In this document: piece after piece, positions 13,373-25,299 of the stretch
Layout: the number at the start of each line of letters is the position of its first letter
How positions within the stretch are numbered: the stretch's first letter is position 1
Assembly: GCF_017591425.1 (NCBI RefSeq)
Contig: NW_024466218.1
Coordinates: forward strand, 8,052,001-8,116,000
Reading direction: 5' to 3'
Length of the DNA: 64,000 bases
Source: Ochotona curzoniae
Taxonomy: Eukaryota; Chordata; Mammalia; Lagomorpha; Ochotonidae
Program-made: the position numbers and the translations under genes
The notes under the pieces: model-generated
The model's input: the letters and a program-made list of their open reading frames with translations, nothing else
Databases searched by the model: none
Told to the model about the DNA's origin: nothing

Positions 13373-16300
13373 ACAGATGATTTGGTAATAAGAATGACCC
13401 TTAAAAAAGCAGAATTTTAAGGAAAAGTTTTCTGAATTGGTTCTTTTTTTTAATTATTAGCTTTCTAATTTGATTGCATTTAGACACACTAATGACTCCA
13501 GCCCCAGAAGCAAAGAGAGCACTAGCAGACCACTAACAAACCAGAGTGATCTGGTAATAGAGATACAGAAAACGTGCTACAAATACAGAAAATATGGTTA
13601 TTCTTCATCCATCACAAGAAGCAAGAAGTTGAGTAACTGTGTACATGATACTTCCAAATATTTTTGGAAAACTAATGAATCATTAGGTTGGATGATTGTT
13701 TCTAATGTTGCTGAACAGAGTAACAAAAGGATGAGCTTAGTTTTTCAACTCCCAGGTCAAGGATCATATAAAAGATCTGAAAACCCAGATGAGCCCTGAC
13801 AGAGACTCTTATCTAGCCACAGGACTGAGATTGCTGAAAATCAAATGAAGAATCCCATACTGTGACTTGCTGAATTACATGCAAATTCAACTCCCATCCT
13901 CACAGAGTAGCTACTGTTAAAGTGAGAGCATTGATTGAGAAAGAATGAGATCCTTTACTTAAGAATGGGGTCTTATGGGAAGATTCTAATGAAGCTGGAG
14001 ACACTGAGCCCTTAAACTCTGCTGCATCTTCTTGCCAGAGGAGAGACCACCTCACTCCCAGTGGAAGTGACCTTCAACAGAATTAAGTTCCATGCAACAC
14101 AATCCTGATTATCTTCAACCTCATTGACTCTTTTTGCTTCTCAATCTATAACTCAAGTCCCAGCAGAACTCTAAGTGTGAGGTCCAAAATTTGACCCATG
14201 AGATGTGATATACTCCAAAAGAACTATTTCAGTTTTAAAAACTACAAAAAATCTGAGATACATGTGTGGGCATGGTTATTTATATGAACGTAGGACAGTA
14301 GTCAAAGGAACATTGAATTGGCTCCAGCCAAATTTATTGATTGTAGCCTACTGGGTAGAGATTCCACATTTAATGTTGCAGCTCAGGGAGTTAGGAAGGA
14401 CTATAACAGTTGGTTTGGTCAGTTGGCTGAATCTTGGACCAAAACGTTTCCAACAGAGAGAAGAGTAGAAATGGCAGAGCTACCTTGTTTTAATGTAGAT
14501 GGAAGATTCAAAGGTTTAGGGAGATTGGGATATTAAAGTAGATGTGTCCCTCAAGATCTATTCAGAAAACATGTCTTTTACAATTACTGAAAAAATTAAA
14601 TTTGTAAAGGGGAGTTCTGACAAGCTTGAAGAGCTCTGTGATCATTTCTCTAGAAGTGAGAACTTATAGTAGAAACTGGTAGACACTGAATTGGGAATCC
14701 TAGCTACAACGGGAGGAATTGGATCCTGTTTTAGCAATGGCCTAGGGATAGCAGTCAACCTACAAGGGCATTTGGAGTGTGATCATTCCAGCAGACAGTG
14801 GAACCAAGCATCTAATCATGATAGACTGATTTGCTTAGCTCTATGGTGGTGACTAGCTAAACATAGCATATTTATAGATGCCAAATATATGAAGTACTCA
14901 CTGAGTTCTTATTTAATTTGTATAAGCAGAAAAGTTCTGAATGAACTGCACAGAGGTCTAATTCAAGCCATGAACAGTCATGAACCCTCAATCAGTTCCT
15001 AGTCCTTAGGCCACAGAGATACACAGAACCCACTGAAAAGAGGAGGCCAGACACTCTCAAGCAAGGATCTACTTACACTACCCAAAATGAAAATTTACTT
15101 TCTGTCCTAGAATTCCCCAAAGAATCTATGGTCTTTTATCAGAGCAGTGGTGCTTTGACAAATAGGACATTAGAGAACTACTAAACACTGGCTCTGAATT
15201 AACACTGATTCAGAAAGACCCAAAATGTCACTGTGGCCTTCCAGTCAGAGTAGAGGCTTATGAAGTACATGTGATCAATGGAGTTTTGGCTCACACCCAT
15301 CTCACAGTGAATCCAGTGGGACCCTGAGCCCCTCCTGGGGCCTCTTCCCAGTTCTGGAATGCATAACTCAGTGTCTGGCAGAATCCCCACACTGGTTCCA
15401 TGACTTGTAGAACAAGAGCTGTTAACAATGAGAAATACAAAGCAGAAACTGTTCAGACTATATCTAGTAGGAAATAATAAATCAAGCAAGCACAATATTC
15501 CTGGAAGAATTGCAGAGGTTAGTGTTATCATCAAGGACTTGAAAGGAGTGGTGTGATAATTTCATGAGTCAACTAGAGGAAGGCATGAGATGTCAAATAT
15601 TTCATTAAACATGATTCCAAAGGCATCTATGAGGATGTTTCCAGAGGAGATTAGCATCCAAATTGGTACACTGGTTAACATTGATTTGGTAATGTCTACA
15701 CTGGGGAGAACAATCTGTTGGGAGGATAAACAGAGTAAAAAGAGAAGCTGAAAAATCGTTCTACCTGACTGGTTAGCTGGGACGTTAGTCTTTTCAGCCT
15801 TTGTACTGAAACTCAAATAGTTGTATTGGTACTCCTAGTGCTCAGGCCTTTAGACTGGAATATATACCACCACAGACACTTCTATTTTCAGCCATCCAGA
15901 TTAGGACCACAGCTACACCACCAGCTTCCCTAGGTCTCCAGCTCACAGATGGCAGACCATACAGTTTTTCAGCCTTCAAAATCATATGAACTAATAGATA
16001 CACTTAACTTATTGGTCCGTTTTGCTGAAGAACCTCAACTATGCAAGTGGTGATTTCTACTACATCCCCATTCAATTCACCCATTTTGTTTTGTGCCCCT
16101 GATGACTGGATCTTAGAAAATAACAGTGAATTGCCATGAATTTAGCAAAGTGGTGATTCTGACTGTAATTATTGTACCAGATGTGATACCATTCAGCTAT
16201 TGATCTGACTAATGTCTTTTTCTCCATATCTATCAATGAGATTCACTATAACCAGTTTGCTTTCAATTGACAAGGTAAGAGTACACCTTGTCTTACCTGA

Positions 16301-16660
16301 GGGGTAGGATCAACTGTCCAACCATGCCACTATTTGACTCACAAGGGATCTTGATAGTTTTTCCCTTCCACAAAAATACTACACTGGCTCCTTACATTAA
16401 GGATATTATACTGACTGGACCTCATGAACAAGAAGCAGTAACTATTCAAGAGATATTAATAAAATATTTTGTATATAACAGGGTATAAAATATAACAAAA
16501 ATTCAGGATCCTTCTACATTAATGAAATTAATAGAGGTCCAACAATGCAGGATGCATTAAAATGGCCTTTATAAAGTAGGGGATAAGTCGTGGCAACAGG
16601 CCATAGAGGGAGAAGATAGTTATGCATGCCAGCTACTTAACGAAAATGAGAATTGCGATA
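13373..16660 (+). pseudogene. Decayed ERVL provirus interior (gag, protease, RT)
   Basis: Internal region of an ancient class III endogenous retrovirus, with coding order gag then pro-pol. Gag-like sequence at 13800-14540 includes 'CTGTTAAAGTGAGAGCATTG' and 'CTGGAGACACTGAGCCC', with a readable stretch at 14318-14536 (KFIDCSLLGRDSTFNVAAQG). Protease-like sequence is at 15180-15530. RT-like sequence at 16046-16560 includes 'CTACATCCCCATTCAATTCA', 'CCTGAGGGGTAGGATCAACT' and a degraded active-site region near 16400 (IKDIILTG). Stops and frameshifts are scattered throughout, and no env was seen. A solo LTR at 15552-16045 and a SINE just past the end interrupt it. Confidence 0.75.
15552..16045 (+). 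mobile_element. Solo ERVL-type LTR inside the ERVL pol region
   Basis: Begins TGTGATAATTTCATGAGTCA and ends CTCAACTATGCA, so it has TG...CA termini. AGTGG flanks it at 15547-15551 and 16046-16050, a 5-bp TSD. Removing it rejoins continuous ERVL protease/RT sequence. With no interior, it is a solo LTR left by LTR-LTR recombination. Confidence 0.85.
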
Positions 16661-16667
16661 TTGCTTC

Positions 16668-16985
16668 TTTAAGACTTATTTACCTGAAGGGAAAAGTTAT
16701 AGAGAGAGGGAGTGAGAGAGAGAGAGATCTTCCATTCACTGCTTCACTCCCTTCAGTGGCCAGTGTTGGGCCAAGACTGAAGCCAAGAATCAGGAGCGTC
16801 TTTCAGGTCTCCCACGTGGTTACATGAGCACAAGGGTTTGAGCCATCCTTGATTGCTTTCTCAAGCACATTAGCAGGGAGCTAGATTAAAAATGGGGCAG
16901 CCAGGACTGGGACCTGGGACCAGCACCCATGTAATATTCCAGTATTCCAGGCAATTGCTACTTCACTCACTATAACATGATCCTG
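16668..16985 (-). mobile_element. Older C-SINE
   Basis: Tail side 'TTTAAGACTTATTTACC' with GA-rich sequence, then 'GATCTTCCATTCACTGCTTC', 'CAGGTCTCCCACGTGG', and a head with 'CCAGCACCCATGTAAT'. Inserted at the edge of the ERVL provirus. No convincing TSD. Confidence 0.75.
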
Positions 16986-16999
16986 ACCATAAGCACTGT

Positions 17000-17165
17000 A
17001 GTTTTCTTGAATAGCTCTTTCTGTATTGTTGTGACTATATTTGCATGTATCAAGCAACTACCTCTATTTTCTTCATTCTCTTATTCCTTTATCATGTGAA
17101 ATGCATTAATTTTTATAATAGTTCATTCTATTTCTCTGGAGAACTCAGACTAATAGAACAGCAAA
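17000..17165 (+). mobile_element. ERVL-type 3' LTR remnant
   Basis: Ends 'TTCTATTTCTCTGGAGAACT CAGACTAATAG', the characteristic 3' terminus of the same LTR family as the 12.9-kb copy. Its 5' part has been lost or is beyond recognition. Confidence 0.55.
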
Positions 17166-19269
17166 AAGGACAACTGAACTCTGAGGAGTTTCAGTTGACA
17201 GTGATGAAACTGACACATGTTGCTTTTGTTTTCAACTCACTGGCTAAAACCAGTCACATGACTTCAGCAACAAGGCCTTTAGGAAATGCAACCCTCTCAT
17301 GCACTTGGAAGGGGAGACTTAAGCATTTAAAAAACAGCATTCCATGGAAACACTCCCCACTTATGGCAAGCAACTGCCAACTTCTGGGCCCCATTTTGTA
17401 TGTCTTAAAACACATTGCTAATGGATTATAAAATATTAAATAATAAAAACAAAAAATTGGGAGTAACAGTAAACTTTAGCAAGTATTTTTATAGTGAGTT
17501 CAAGACTTTGCAGTTGGTACTGTATGATTCCTTATCCCATAGGCTCTTCTGTTGCCTCCTGAAAAGCAGCAAAACATAATCAGGGATTTTGTAAGCATAG
17601 GTTATCAAGGCTTTAGCTTAAAATCCTCCTTTCAGAGAGCTTCTGTTCCTGGCTCAATCAAGGCGGCACGCGACCGCAAAAGCTGAGGCCTTCAGATTTG
17701 CTGAAGGCATGGAAGCATCCATAAACAGAAAGCAGCCATCAAACTGATTGCAGAAGACAAAACTCAAGTTTGATTAATTCCATGGGGCACTGAATCTAAG
17801 AAGAAACATACTATAGTTTGTATGAGTCAACTCAATCAGGATCAGAAAAATGTGGTGAATTCCAGTTGACTAGTGAGTAGAATGACTCAGATGGACCGTT
17901 AGACCACAATTACTGGACCCGATTCTCCCAAACTCCTCCCTGTTTGCCAGCTAAATGTTTAAGCAACCTTCTATTCTCATACTTGAATGATTTTTATATT
18001 TTGGCATCTTCTCTGAAGCCCTCACAGTGCCATAGCCTTAGGCTTGGCCCTAAGAAACTGCAACTTGCACCATGTCTGTTCTGTTCTGTTTTGTTCTGAG
18101 TCAGATACTATAGAAAGCTAAAGCTCAAAGACCAACAGTTCTCATTCCAAGTATACAAGTTTAAGATTGCAGACCACACTCTTTTCAGTTACATAAATTT
18201 AATTAGTTTGCTTATTGATCGTCTATAAATAATCTAGGTCTTTACTTAAGTATGCAGGTAGAATAGGAGACAGGCAAATTGTGAGTCCAAGAAATGCAGG
18301 GGCTAGGAGGGCAGCAGGATAAGACTGTTGAAGGGGCAAAGTACACTAAAGAATTAAGGACTGTTGGCCTCTCAGCAAAAGGGCCCTGACTCTAGGGAAT
18401 ACTTGTGCACAGCCCAAGGACAAAGGCCACATGTGGAGGAGGTAAGGAGGGCAGCAAGGAGCTCTGAAGTGCAGTGATAGAAGTGGTGTGAGAGGAAATG
18501 GAGAGACAGGATGGGGTGAAGGGAGGATTTTGATTGTCCCCAGAAAGTACTGAAATTCACTTCTTTAAATTAAAAAAAAGATATAGAAAATATCTTTAGC
18601 TGAACAATAACGTTTAAAGCACATTTTTTGAAAAAGATAAATCAAGACAACATTTAAGACTAACTGGAAGGAAGGGGCATCAGTTAGGAGACTACCATAA
18701 CAGTCCTTCATTTAAAACTTGAGTCACTCAAAACACCAGTGACAATGACCTCCCACACACACAGCACATCCTTTCCTTCTTCCAGAGTCAAATGTTCCTT
18801 TTTCTGAGTGCTTAGAAATCAAAATGATGATTAAAGTCATTTTCTCTACATTTACTTCCTTTGTAACAGACACCTCTTTCTAGAACTAGAAGACCAGGAA
18901 ACCAAGCTCAATCTTTTTTTTTTTTTTTCTGTCTTCTGACACCACTCAATCCTGCTTAAGAAGAGCAATTCTGCTTCATTTCTGTGCAGTAAGCCCCCAG
19001 ACTGTACCAGGTCAGCAGAATAAAGCTCTCAGATGCTGCCTAAGGATGTACAGAGGAAGATGGGGAGCTGAACACGGACACTATACCATCACACAGCAAC
19101 AGAAACTGAGCAGCAGGAACTACACTGTCCCCTCCTTGGTTAAGGCTCATTAACTCCATGAAGTCAGTAGCTACACCAGGAGCAAATCTAGTGACTCTAG
19201 AAGGAAGAGGAAATCCTAAAAGATACTCATGAGTTAGAAGAGAAAATAATCTCTTCAGCTTTGATAGTG
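17166..19269. other. Unrecognised DNA
   Basis: No gene seen. A T-run at 18915-18929 could be the trace of an antisense retroinsertion, but no polyadenylation signal or TSD supports it. Confidence 0.45.
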
Positions 19270-19450
19270 ACTCTGTAAATTTCCATCTACAATGTCATGA
19301 ACAACAGAATGATGGACTTATGACTGTTACTGAAGGACTATACTAGCACAGTAATACAGGGGCAGACGGCTGGGAGAAGGGGAATGGGAGGGTAGAACAG
19401 GGAAATCCCTGAGCACAGCCATGGAACTGTATCATGAAAGATAAAAATAA
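19270..19450 (+). mobile_element. Old L1 3' end
   Basis: 'ACAGAATGATGGACTTATGA', a G/A-rich tract ('GAAGGGGAATGGGAGGG') and an A-rich end with AAAAATAA. Parallels the 57.1-kb L1 3' UTR, so it is 5'-truncated. Confidence 0.6.
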
Positions 19451-19689
19451 GCAAATCTCTACTCTTCAGTCTTCTTTTTCAAATTGACCTGCTTGACACT
19501 GACCCATTTCTTAAAAGGTCACACAGCCAATGTTAGCAGAGAAGGGCACAAGACCGAGGCCAGACCTAATCAGGGCAATGTTCATCCTACCCACACAGCA
19601 CATTCCAAAGGGGAAAGCTGAATCCTGAAGCAGTGGCTCCGAAAATCCATTTGAGCATTGAAATTATATAGAGAGTTGTCTTACTTTCT

Positions 19690-19821
19690 TAAGGTGGCCA
19701 TAACTCAGTCCCTTAAAGTGGATGGCTTAAGACAGCAGAAATTGAGTGTCTCACAGTTCTGGAAATCTGAAGTCTCCCTTGTTCTCCAGAAGTCTAACAT
19801 CAAGGGATCAGCAACACCATG

Positions 19822-19869
<48 letters not shown>

Positions 19870-20312
19870 CCAGTAGAAGAGAATCTTTCATTGCTTTTTC
19901 TAACTTGGGCTATTTTGCAAAGATCTTGTCCATTCCTAAGCTAAGAACTGTGTGACTGCAAGCTGAGTCTTCATCATCATGCAGCATTCTCCCCACCTGT
20001 GTGTGCTTTACATGACTCTTCTTGTAAGAAAACCAGATTGGGTCAAAGGCACACTGTAGTCTGTTATGACTTCATTTTAATTTCAGTAACAATGTTCCAC
20101 AATGACCTTATGAAGGTACAACAAATTGTTCATGGAAAATAAGCATGAAGAAAAAACTGTGCAGCCCAATTTTTTTGTCTCAAAATAAACTTGTTTTATT
20201 TCATTTCCCCATAAATTTTTGAAGACGCTTTCTGTTTGCAAATAAATCACATCTTGAGCTACCCAGGATTGGGCCACAACATAAATTTTAGAGGACACAA
20301 TTCAACTCATAA
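19690..20312 (-). mobile_element. MaLR-like LTR
   Basis: Plus strand 'TGGCTTAAGACAGCAGAAAT', 'TCTCACAGTTCTGGAAATCT', 'CCAGATTGGGTCAAAGGC' and 'GAGGACACAATTCAACTCAT' follow the reverse complement of THE1/MST/MLT1-type LTRs. A CT microsatellite lies inside. Confidence 0.65.
19822..19866 (+). repeat. (CT)n microsatellite
   Basis: About 22 CT repeats, interrupted once by a TTT near the start. Confidence 0.95.
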
Positions 20313-20422
20313 AAGGAGCTTTAAAAATCACTGTCACTATTGTCATACCCTAGATACTGGAAATTAATCAGCACAGGATATAGCCTGGGCTTCTGAAATC
20401 ATTTTTAAAGATTTTATTCATT

Positions 20423-20745
20423 GGCCCAGCCCGTTAGCTCAATTCATTAATCCTCTACCTCCAAGCACCAGGGTCCCATATGGGCACTGGTTCACATCCT
20501 AATTGCTCTACTTCCCATCCCGGTCCTTGCTTGTAGCCTGGGAAAGCAGTAAAGAATGGCCCAAGTCTTTGGGACTCTACACCCATGTAGGAGGCCTTAA
20601 AAGAAGCTGCTAGCTCCTGGCTTCAGTTTGACTCAGCTCTGGCTGCTATGGCCATTTGGGGAGTGAACCAGCATATGGGAGATCTTTGTATCTTGTTCTG
20701 TCTGTAATTCTGCCTTTCCAATAAAAAAAATAAAATATAATTTTA
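20423..20745 (+). mobile_element. C-SINE inserted in the tail of another C-SINE
   Basis: Runs from 'GGCCCAGCCCGTTAGCTCAA' to 'CCAATAAAAAAAATAAAATA'. The flanks TTTTAAAGATTTTATTCATT (left) and TTTTAAAGATTTATTTATTT (right) are near-identical and look like the T-rich end of a minus-strand SINE, so the target was probably an existing SINE tail. Confidence 0.85.
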
Positions 20746-21083
20746 AAGATTTATTTATTTTTAATGGAAAGACAGATTCTCTCTGTAAACCTTTAGAAAT
20801 AGAGAGACTTTATTTATTTATATTTGAAAAGCAGTTACTGAGAGACAGAAAGACACACAGAGAGGAAGAAAGATCTTCCATCTGTTGGTTTACTGCCCAA
20901 ATGCGCGCAACAGCTGCAGCCAAGTCGATTCAAAACCGGGAGCCAGGAGCTTCTTCCATGTCTCCCATGTGGGTATAGGGTATAGGCCACAAGCAGGAAG
21001 CTGGATTGAAAGTGGGGCATCTGGGACTCAAACATGAATCTATATGGTATGGTGGTGCTAAAGGCCCCACTGGTGCTGGCCCT
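20746..21083 (-). mobile_element. Older C-SINE, minus strand
   Basis: Left T-rich end, then 'TATTTGAAAAGCAGTTACTG', 'GATCTTCCATCTGTTGGTTT', 'GGAGCCAGGAGCTTCTTCC' and a head ending near 'CCCCACTGGTGCTGGCCC'. A second T-rich stretch at 20746-20765 suggests two overlapping insertions. Confidence 0.8.
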
Positions 21084-21099
21084 ATGGTTTCTGAAATTT

Positions 21100-21245
21100 T
21101 TAAAACCAAGGGTTCAATGGGCTCTGGAGTCAGGCCACCTGGTGTTGAATTATGCCTATGCCACGTAAAACTGAATGACCTTGGGGTGCTGCGTAACCTC
21201 TCTGTACCTCACTTTCTCTCATTTGAAGTGAGAAAGTCAGCAGGA
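21100..21245 (+). mobile_element. MIR SINE fragment
   Basis: 'GGGCTCTGGAGTCAGGCCAC', 'TGAATGACCTTGGGGTGC' and 'TAACCTCTCTGTACCTCACT' are in sense MIR order. Confidence 0.7.
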
Positions 21246-21249
21246 ATGG

Positions 21250-21590
21250 GCATTTGACATAGTGATTACAAATGCTGCTTGGGATGCCTGAATCTCATAT
21301 CAGAGTGGCTGTGTTCAAGCCTCAGCTCTAGTTCTGATTCTATTCTCTGCAAAAGCACCAAGGAGGTAGCAGGCAATGGCTCAAGTGATTGGTTTCCTGT
21401 CATACACGTGGAAGATCCAGACTAAGTTTGTGACTCTGGCTTTAAACTGGCCCAACCCAACAGCCACCAACATTTGGTGTGTGAGGCAGTACGTAGGCGA
21501 TAGCTCCCGCTTTCTCTCTTTTTCCTCTCTCTCTTATTTTCCCTCTCTCTGCCTTTCAAATAAACAGAGAATTTTTTAATTAAAAAATAA
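21250..21590 (+). mobile_element. Older C-SINE (CAAATAAA-tailed type)
   Basis: 'GCTTGGGATGCCTGAATCTC', 'TATCAGAGTGGCTGTGTTCA', 'ATGGCTCAAGTGATTGG' and 'CTCTGCCTTTCAAATAAA'. This matches the older lagomorph C-SINE layout. Confidence 0.75.
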
Positions 21591-21672
21591 GTACAGAAAA
21601 TAAAACTAGCTATTGCCCTCAAAGAGAGGTTATAAGGGTAACATAAAACTGTAAAAGAAAGGATTTATTTAC

Positions 21673-21720
21673 AGCTATATTTAGAGCTATATATCTAGAG
21701 CTATATCTATTATAGCTCTA
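21673..21720. repeat. AGCTATAT palindromic cluster
   Basis: AGCTATAT occurs three times with spacers TTAG and ATCTAG, followed by TATAGCTCT on the other strand sense. AGCT, TATA and CTAGAG give nested dyad symmetry. Confidence 0.7.
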
Positions 21721-21722
21721 CC

Positions 21723-24373
21723 CACTCTTAAATTTAAAAGCTCTAAATGTAATATTTAACGTACCAAAAGTTGTCTCTGTTTTAAAGATGAAATAGAAGA
21801 GTGTATAGCTACTCAATAATTTACCCCAAAGTCAATAAGAAACCTAGAAAGGCATGCAAGGTGCCTGTGCATAGGTCACAATCCAACCCCCAGGAAGTCT
21901 GTGGCTTTCTGTCAAGGTCCTAGAGGCAGGCCTCTGTGACATGGGGAGGGGAACCAGAGCAGAAGAGTTCACTTTTATCTGCTCCATATGTTTATTCCTT
22001 ACAGAATTTTGGGGAAAAAAAAAAAGAAAGGGGAGCAGTGTTTCTATAAAGCCAAAAAGCTCTGTGTCTGATTATGTTCCTCCTAAACTGAGAGAGTTAA
22101 TCCTGCCTTCTGCCTTTGGGACAGGGAAGCCCAAGAGCATGTCCAGTGGTTGAGGACAGTATGGGAAGGAAGTTGAGCTAAGCCTCCAAAAAGAGGGATC
22201 CAGACTGAGCCCATTGCAGCATTTCAAAATGTCTGCTGTCTGCTCATTACTAAAATTTGTGTGAGGGGCACAGAGAATTAAAGCCTCCCAAGGCCCCAAT
22301 CAGAGTCATCTCCACTGAGAAATGCAGCATGAAATGGACAGAACACTGTCTTACCCTTATGCTTCTAATCACCAGGAAGCTCAGGAAATTGGAAATGCCC
22401 CAGAAACAACATGACATATCAAATACCAGAGCCTGGGTGATCCATCACCATCATCGTCACCATGGTCATTACCATTCGCTTCCACTCGTGGACAGCCCGT
22501 AAATCAGCTGGTTGAGCTCTTTGGGAATGCTGAGTGAGAAGCACTGAATAAATGTCAGCTGGGATCATTAGAGATACCTTTCACGTTAGACGGATAAATG
22601 TTAGCAAGTCCACGTTCAAGGAAGCATCTATAGGGACCTTGGGTATTTCCAGGGGCCCCAAGATGTTAATAATGGTTTGCATAGTTAGAAAGCTAAGTTA
22701 GGAGGAAAGAAGCTTTTCTCAGTCTACTATTTTAATGTCATAAGCATTAAAATGCATTTATTACACTTGGCTTGTATAGGAACAGATTTCTTGTCCAGTG
22801 GACTTCCTCAAGGACAGTGATTTAAAAACAGGCAGAGAGCCAAATATTTTGGCTCCAAATCTATTCCGGGCAAAACTTTGGAACCTCCACTAAGGACACC
22901 AGGACCAAGTCAAGAATGGTTATAAGCAAAGGCTACTGTCCGTTAAATTCCATTCTGCCCTCCTGGTGTCTTTGCCAGAAGCCTTCTCTTCTTTTCTTGG
23001 TGATGGCTCTCTACCAAGGACACACTCTTTCCAGAAGAGTTGAATCTCCTACAGCAGTTCTGAACCTGGAAATCACATCTAGGATCTTGACTGTTCCCAA
23101 CTGTTCCCATGGAGGGTTTTCCAAGACCTCCCAGCATCAACACATTGCATTTTTCAGACCTGAGTTGATCCGTCTCCCCACACAGAAATCCAGAGCTGCA
23201 TTCTGGCATACCTCTTGTGTATTGGTGTGGTGTGTGCTTTTAGCCTAGGTTCTTGGTTTCCACAGAACTGGGTAGCAAACCCAGGTTCCCAGGCATATCA
23301 AGGAGAGAGCTGTGCTTTTTTAGTAGGTTTTCTATTGTTCATTGTTTGCTGAGTGCTGAAAGCACTCTCAGTACAGTGTTGGATGAATCTTCAAGGTCCC
23401 CTGAGGCAGAAAGTCCAAAATAAAGAGACAGAAGTGACTCACACAGCAAACTACTCTGCTGGGAAGAAGAGCCAAGCTGTTCATGGTTTGTCTGTGAGCC
23501 AGGTGGGTGGGAGTATGTTTATGCAAAAACTTCCAAAGACCAACTTCCAAAGAGGCCCTCTGGGGACACGAAGCTCTGGTCAACTCTGTCTTTAGGGAGA
23601 AACTTCTTCCTGCCTAATAGGAGGCAGGGCCACGAGAGGATTCTGGAATTTCCTGCCTAGCAAGTACATGGATTACAGTAGTCAGTGGGACACAAACACC
23701 TTTTTTTAGTGCTATATTTATCTAATGCTTAGAAGTGAAATAGAACTAATGGGCACAAGATGGAAGCATTCAAAATGCAGGGGAATGGAGCGAGAGGAGG
23801 CAGGAGGAGGAGATGATATTCTTTCGTTGGTTCCATCAAGCGTATTTTTCAGGATTCCTGTCCAGGAGGGTCTCAGTTTTCAGCCTTCAGACCAACTCTG
23901 CCTTTCAGACTTCATTCTGAGAGCCCCCTTAAGCAGGCAGAGCTAACCAGAACCTGAGCTTCAGGGACACAGGCACAGGTGTTAGTCCTTTGCAAACCAA
24001 GCTGGAAAAACCCAGTGAGTTCATGAAAAATGTTGGTAATTTGTGACTTTGCAGTTTATCATGACACAATCACACTGTAAGCTAGCATGAGAGGGGACAG
24101 TGGGATTCTTCTTTTTCTTCACCTTTACCCACATTAACAATTTGCTGTGAATCATCTAGATTTCATGTGAATGTAAAAAGAGGGGAAAGAAAAGAAAAAA
24201 AATAACCTTTCCTTTAAATGAGTTAGCACAGCTCTGATATGATTTCCTGCTATTTGGGCCAAGGTGATGTTTGAAGCCAGTCCTTTGTTCCCCATGGACC
24301 GTTTTTGATGGGTTGACTTGATTTGCTGTGCTTCATCTACCTGTAACCTCTGAGATTTTAAAATCGCTATTTT
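21723..24373. other. Unrecognised DNA with a CAT-rich patch
   Basis: No gene seen. A short CATCATCACCAT-like low-complexity patch lies at 22441-22475. Confidence 0.45.
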
Positions 24374-24704
24374 GGGAGGTGGGGGAGGACACGGTAGTCT
24401 AGCTGCTGAACGCCTCACCTTGTGTGTGCTGGGATCCCACATGGGCACTGCTGCTTCATGTCACAGTGGCCCCACTTCCCATCCAGCTCCTTGCTTGTGG
24501 TCTGGGAAAGCAGTCCACGATGGCCCAAGGTCTTGGGACCCTGCACCCATGTGGGAGACCCAGAAGAAGCTCCTGGCTCCTGGCTTTGGATTAGCTCAGC
24601 TCTGGCCTTTGCAGCCAGTTTCGGGGTGAATCTTTCTCTCTGTTTCTCCTCCTTTCTGTACATCTGACTTTCCAATAAAAATACATAAATCTTTTTTAAA
24701 AAAA
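24374..24704 (+). mobile_element. C-SINE
   Basis: Head 'GGTGGGGGAGGACACGGTAG' is diverged, but the core ('GGGATCCCACATGGGCACTG', 'TTGGGACCCTGCACCCATGT') and tail ('CCAATAAAAATACATAAATC') are clear. No certain TSD. Confidence 0.88.
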
Positions 24705-25107
24705 TATCTTTCTATCTTCCACTGCCATCCTCACTCCCACTCCCTGGTTTTCTTGAAATCAGTGACTTTTCTAGGAGAGATCCATGCAGAGCTCAATACC
24801 TGACTAAATTCCTGGAAACAGGTGAAGTGGATAGAGTGAACACCGCATGTTTGCGCCCCTCCAGCCACCATGAAACTGAAAAATTAGGAAGACGTTTCAG
24901 TAGTCTCATGGTACAGAACAGCCAAAACTTGAAGTTCATAACCTGCCAAGGAAGAAGTCCCAAATAAACATACTAGGATTATGCTTGAGATCCTTAAATG
25001 GAGAGTCTCTAGGAATACAGATAAATCTGAAATAAATCAGTGCTTAAGAACTCTCACATGGAGTCTGAAATTACAATTCATGATTATCTTCCTGTGGTGT
25101 GTCTACC

Positions 25108-25114
25108 TGTAAAA

Positions 25115-25145
<31 letters not shown>

Positions 25146-25150
25146 ACAAA
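25108..25150 (+). repeat. (AAAT)n microsatellite
   Basis: Ten tandem AAAT units from 'GTAAAATAAATAAATAAAT' ending 'AAACAAACAC'. Confidence 0.95.
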
Positions 25151-25299
25151 CACTTCCTTTAGGAAGATATTAGCCATGATATGTGCAATTTGTCAAAATT
25201 ACAAGCATGCTACATTACAATGTCAAATGACCAAAAGACCCATGGTTAGAAAAAAAGCTAACTCAAAGCTGCATACTTGAATTACTGAATGTGTAATTT

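Noticed and set aside
18905..19025. Antisense processed pseudogene after a T-run
   Set aside because: No polyadenylation signal at the right distance, no TSD and no recognisable transcript.
24422..24675. Similar short open frames repeated at several places (for example 12464-12724, 24372-24629, 31247-31717, 43588-43785, 59190-59460) with words like 'WDPAP' and 'CLWPGKA'
   Set aside because: They are translations of the C-SINE core in different copies, not a protein family.
25105..25150. Regular array that might suggest a CRISPR-like or satellite structure
   Set aside because: A simple AAAT microsatellite; there are no spacers.
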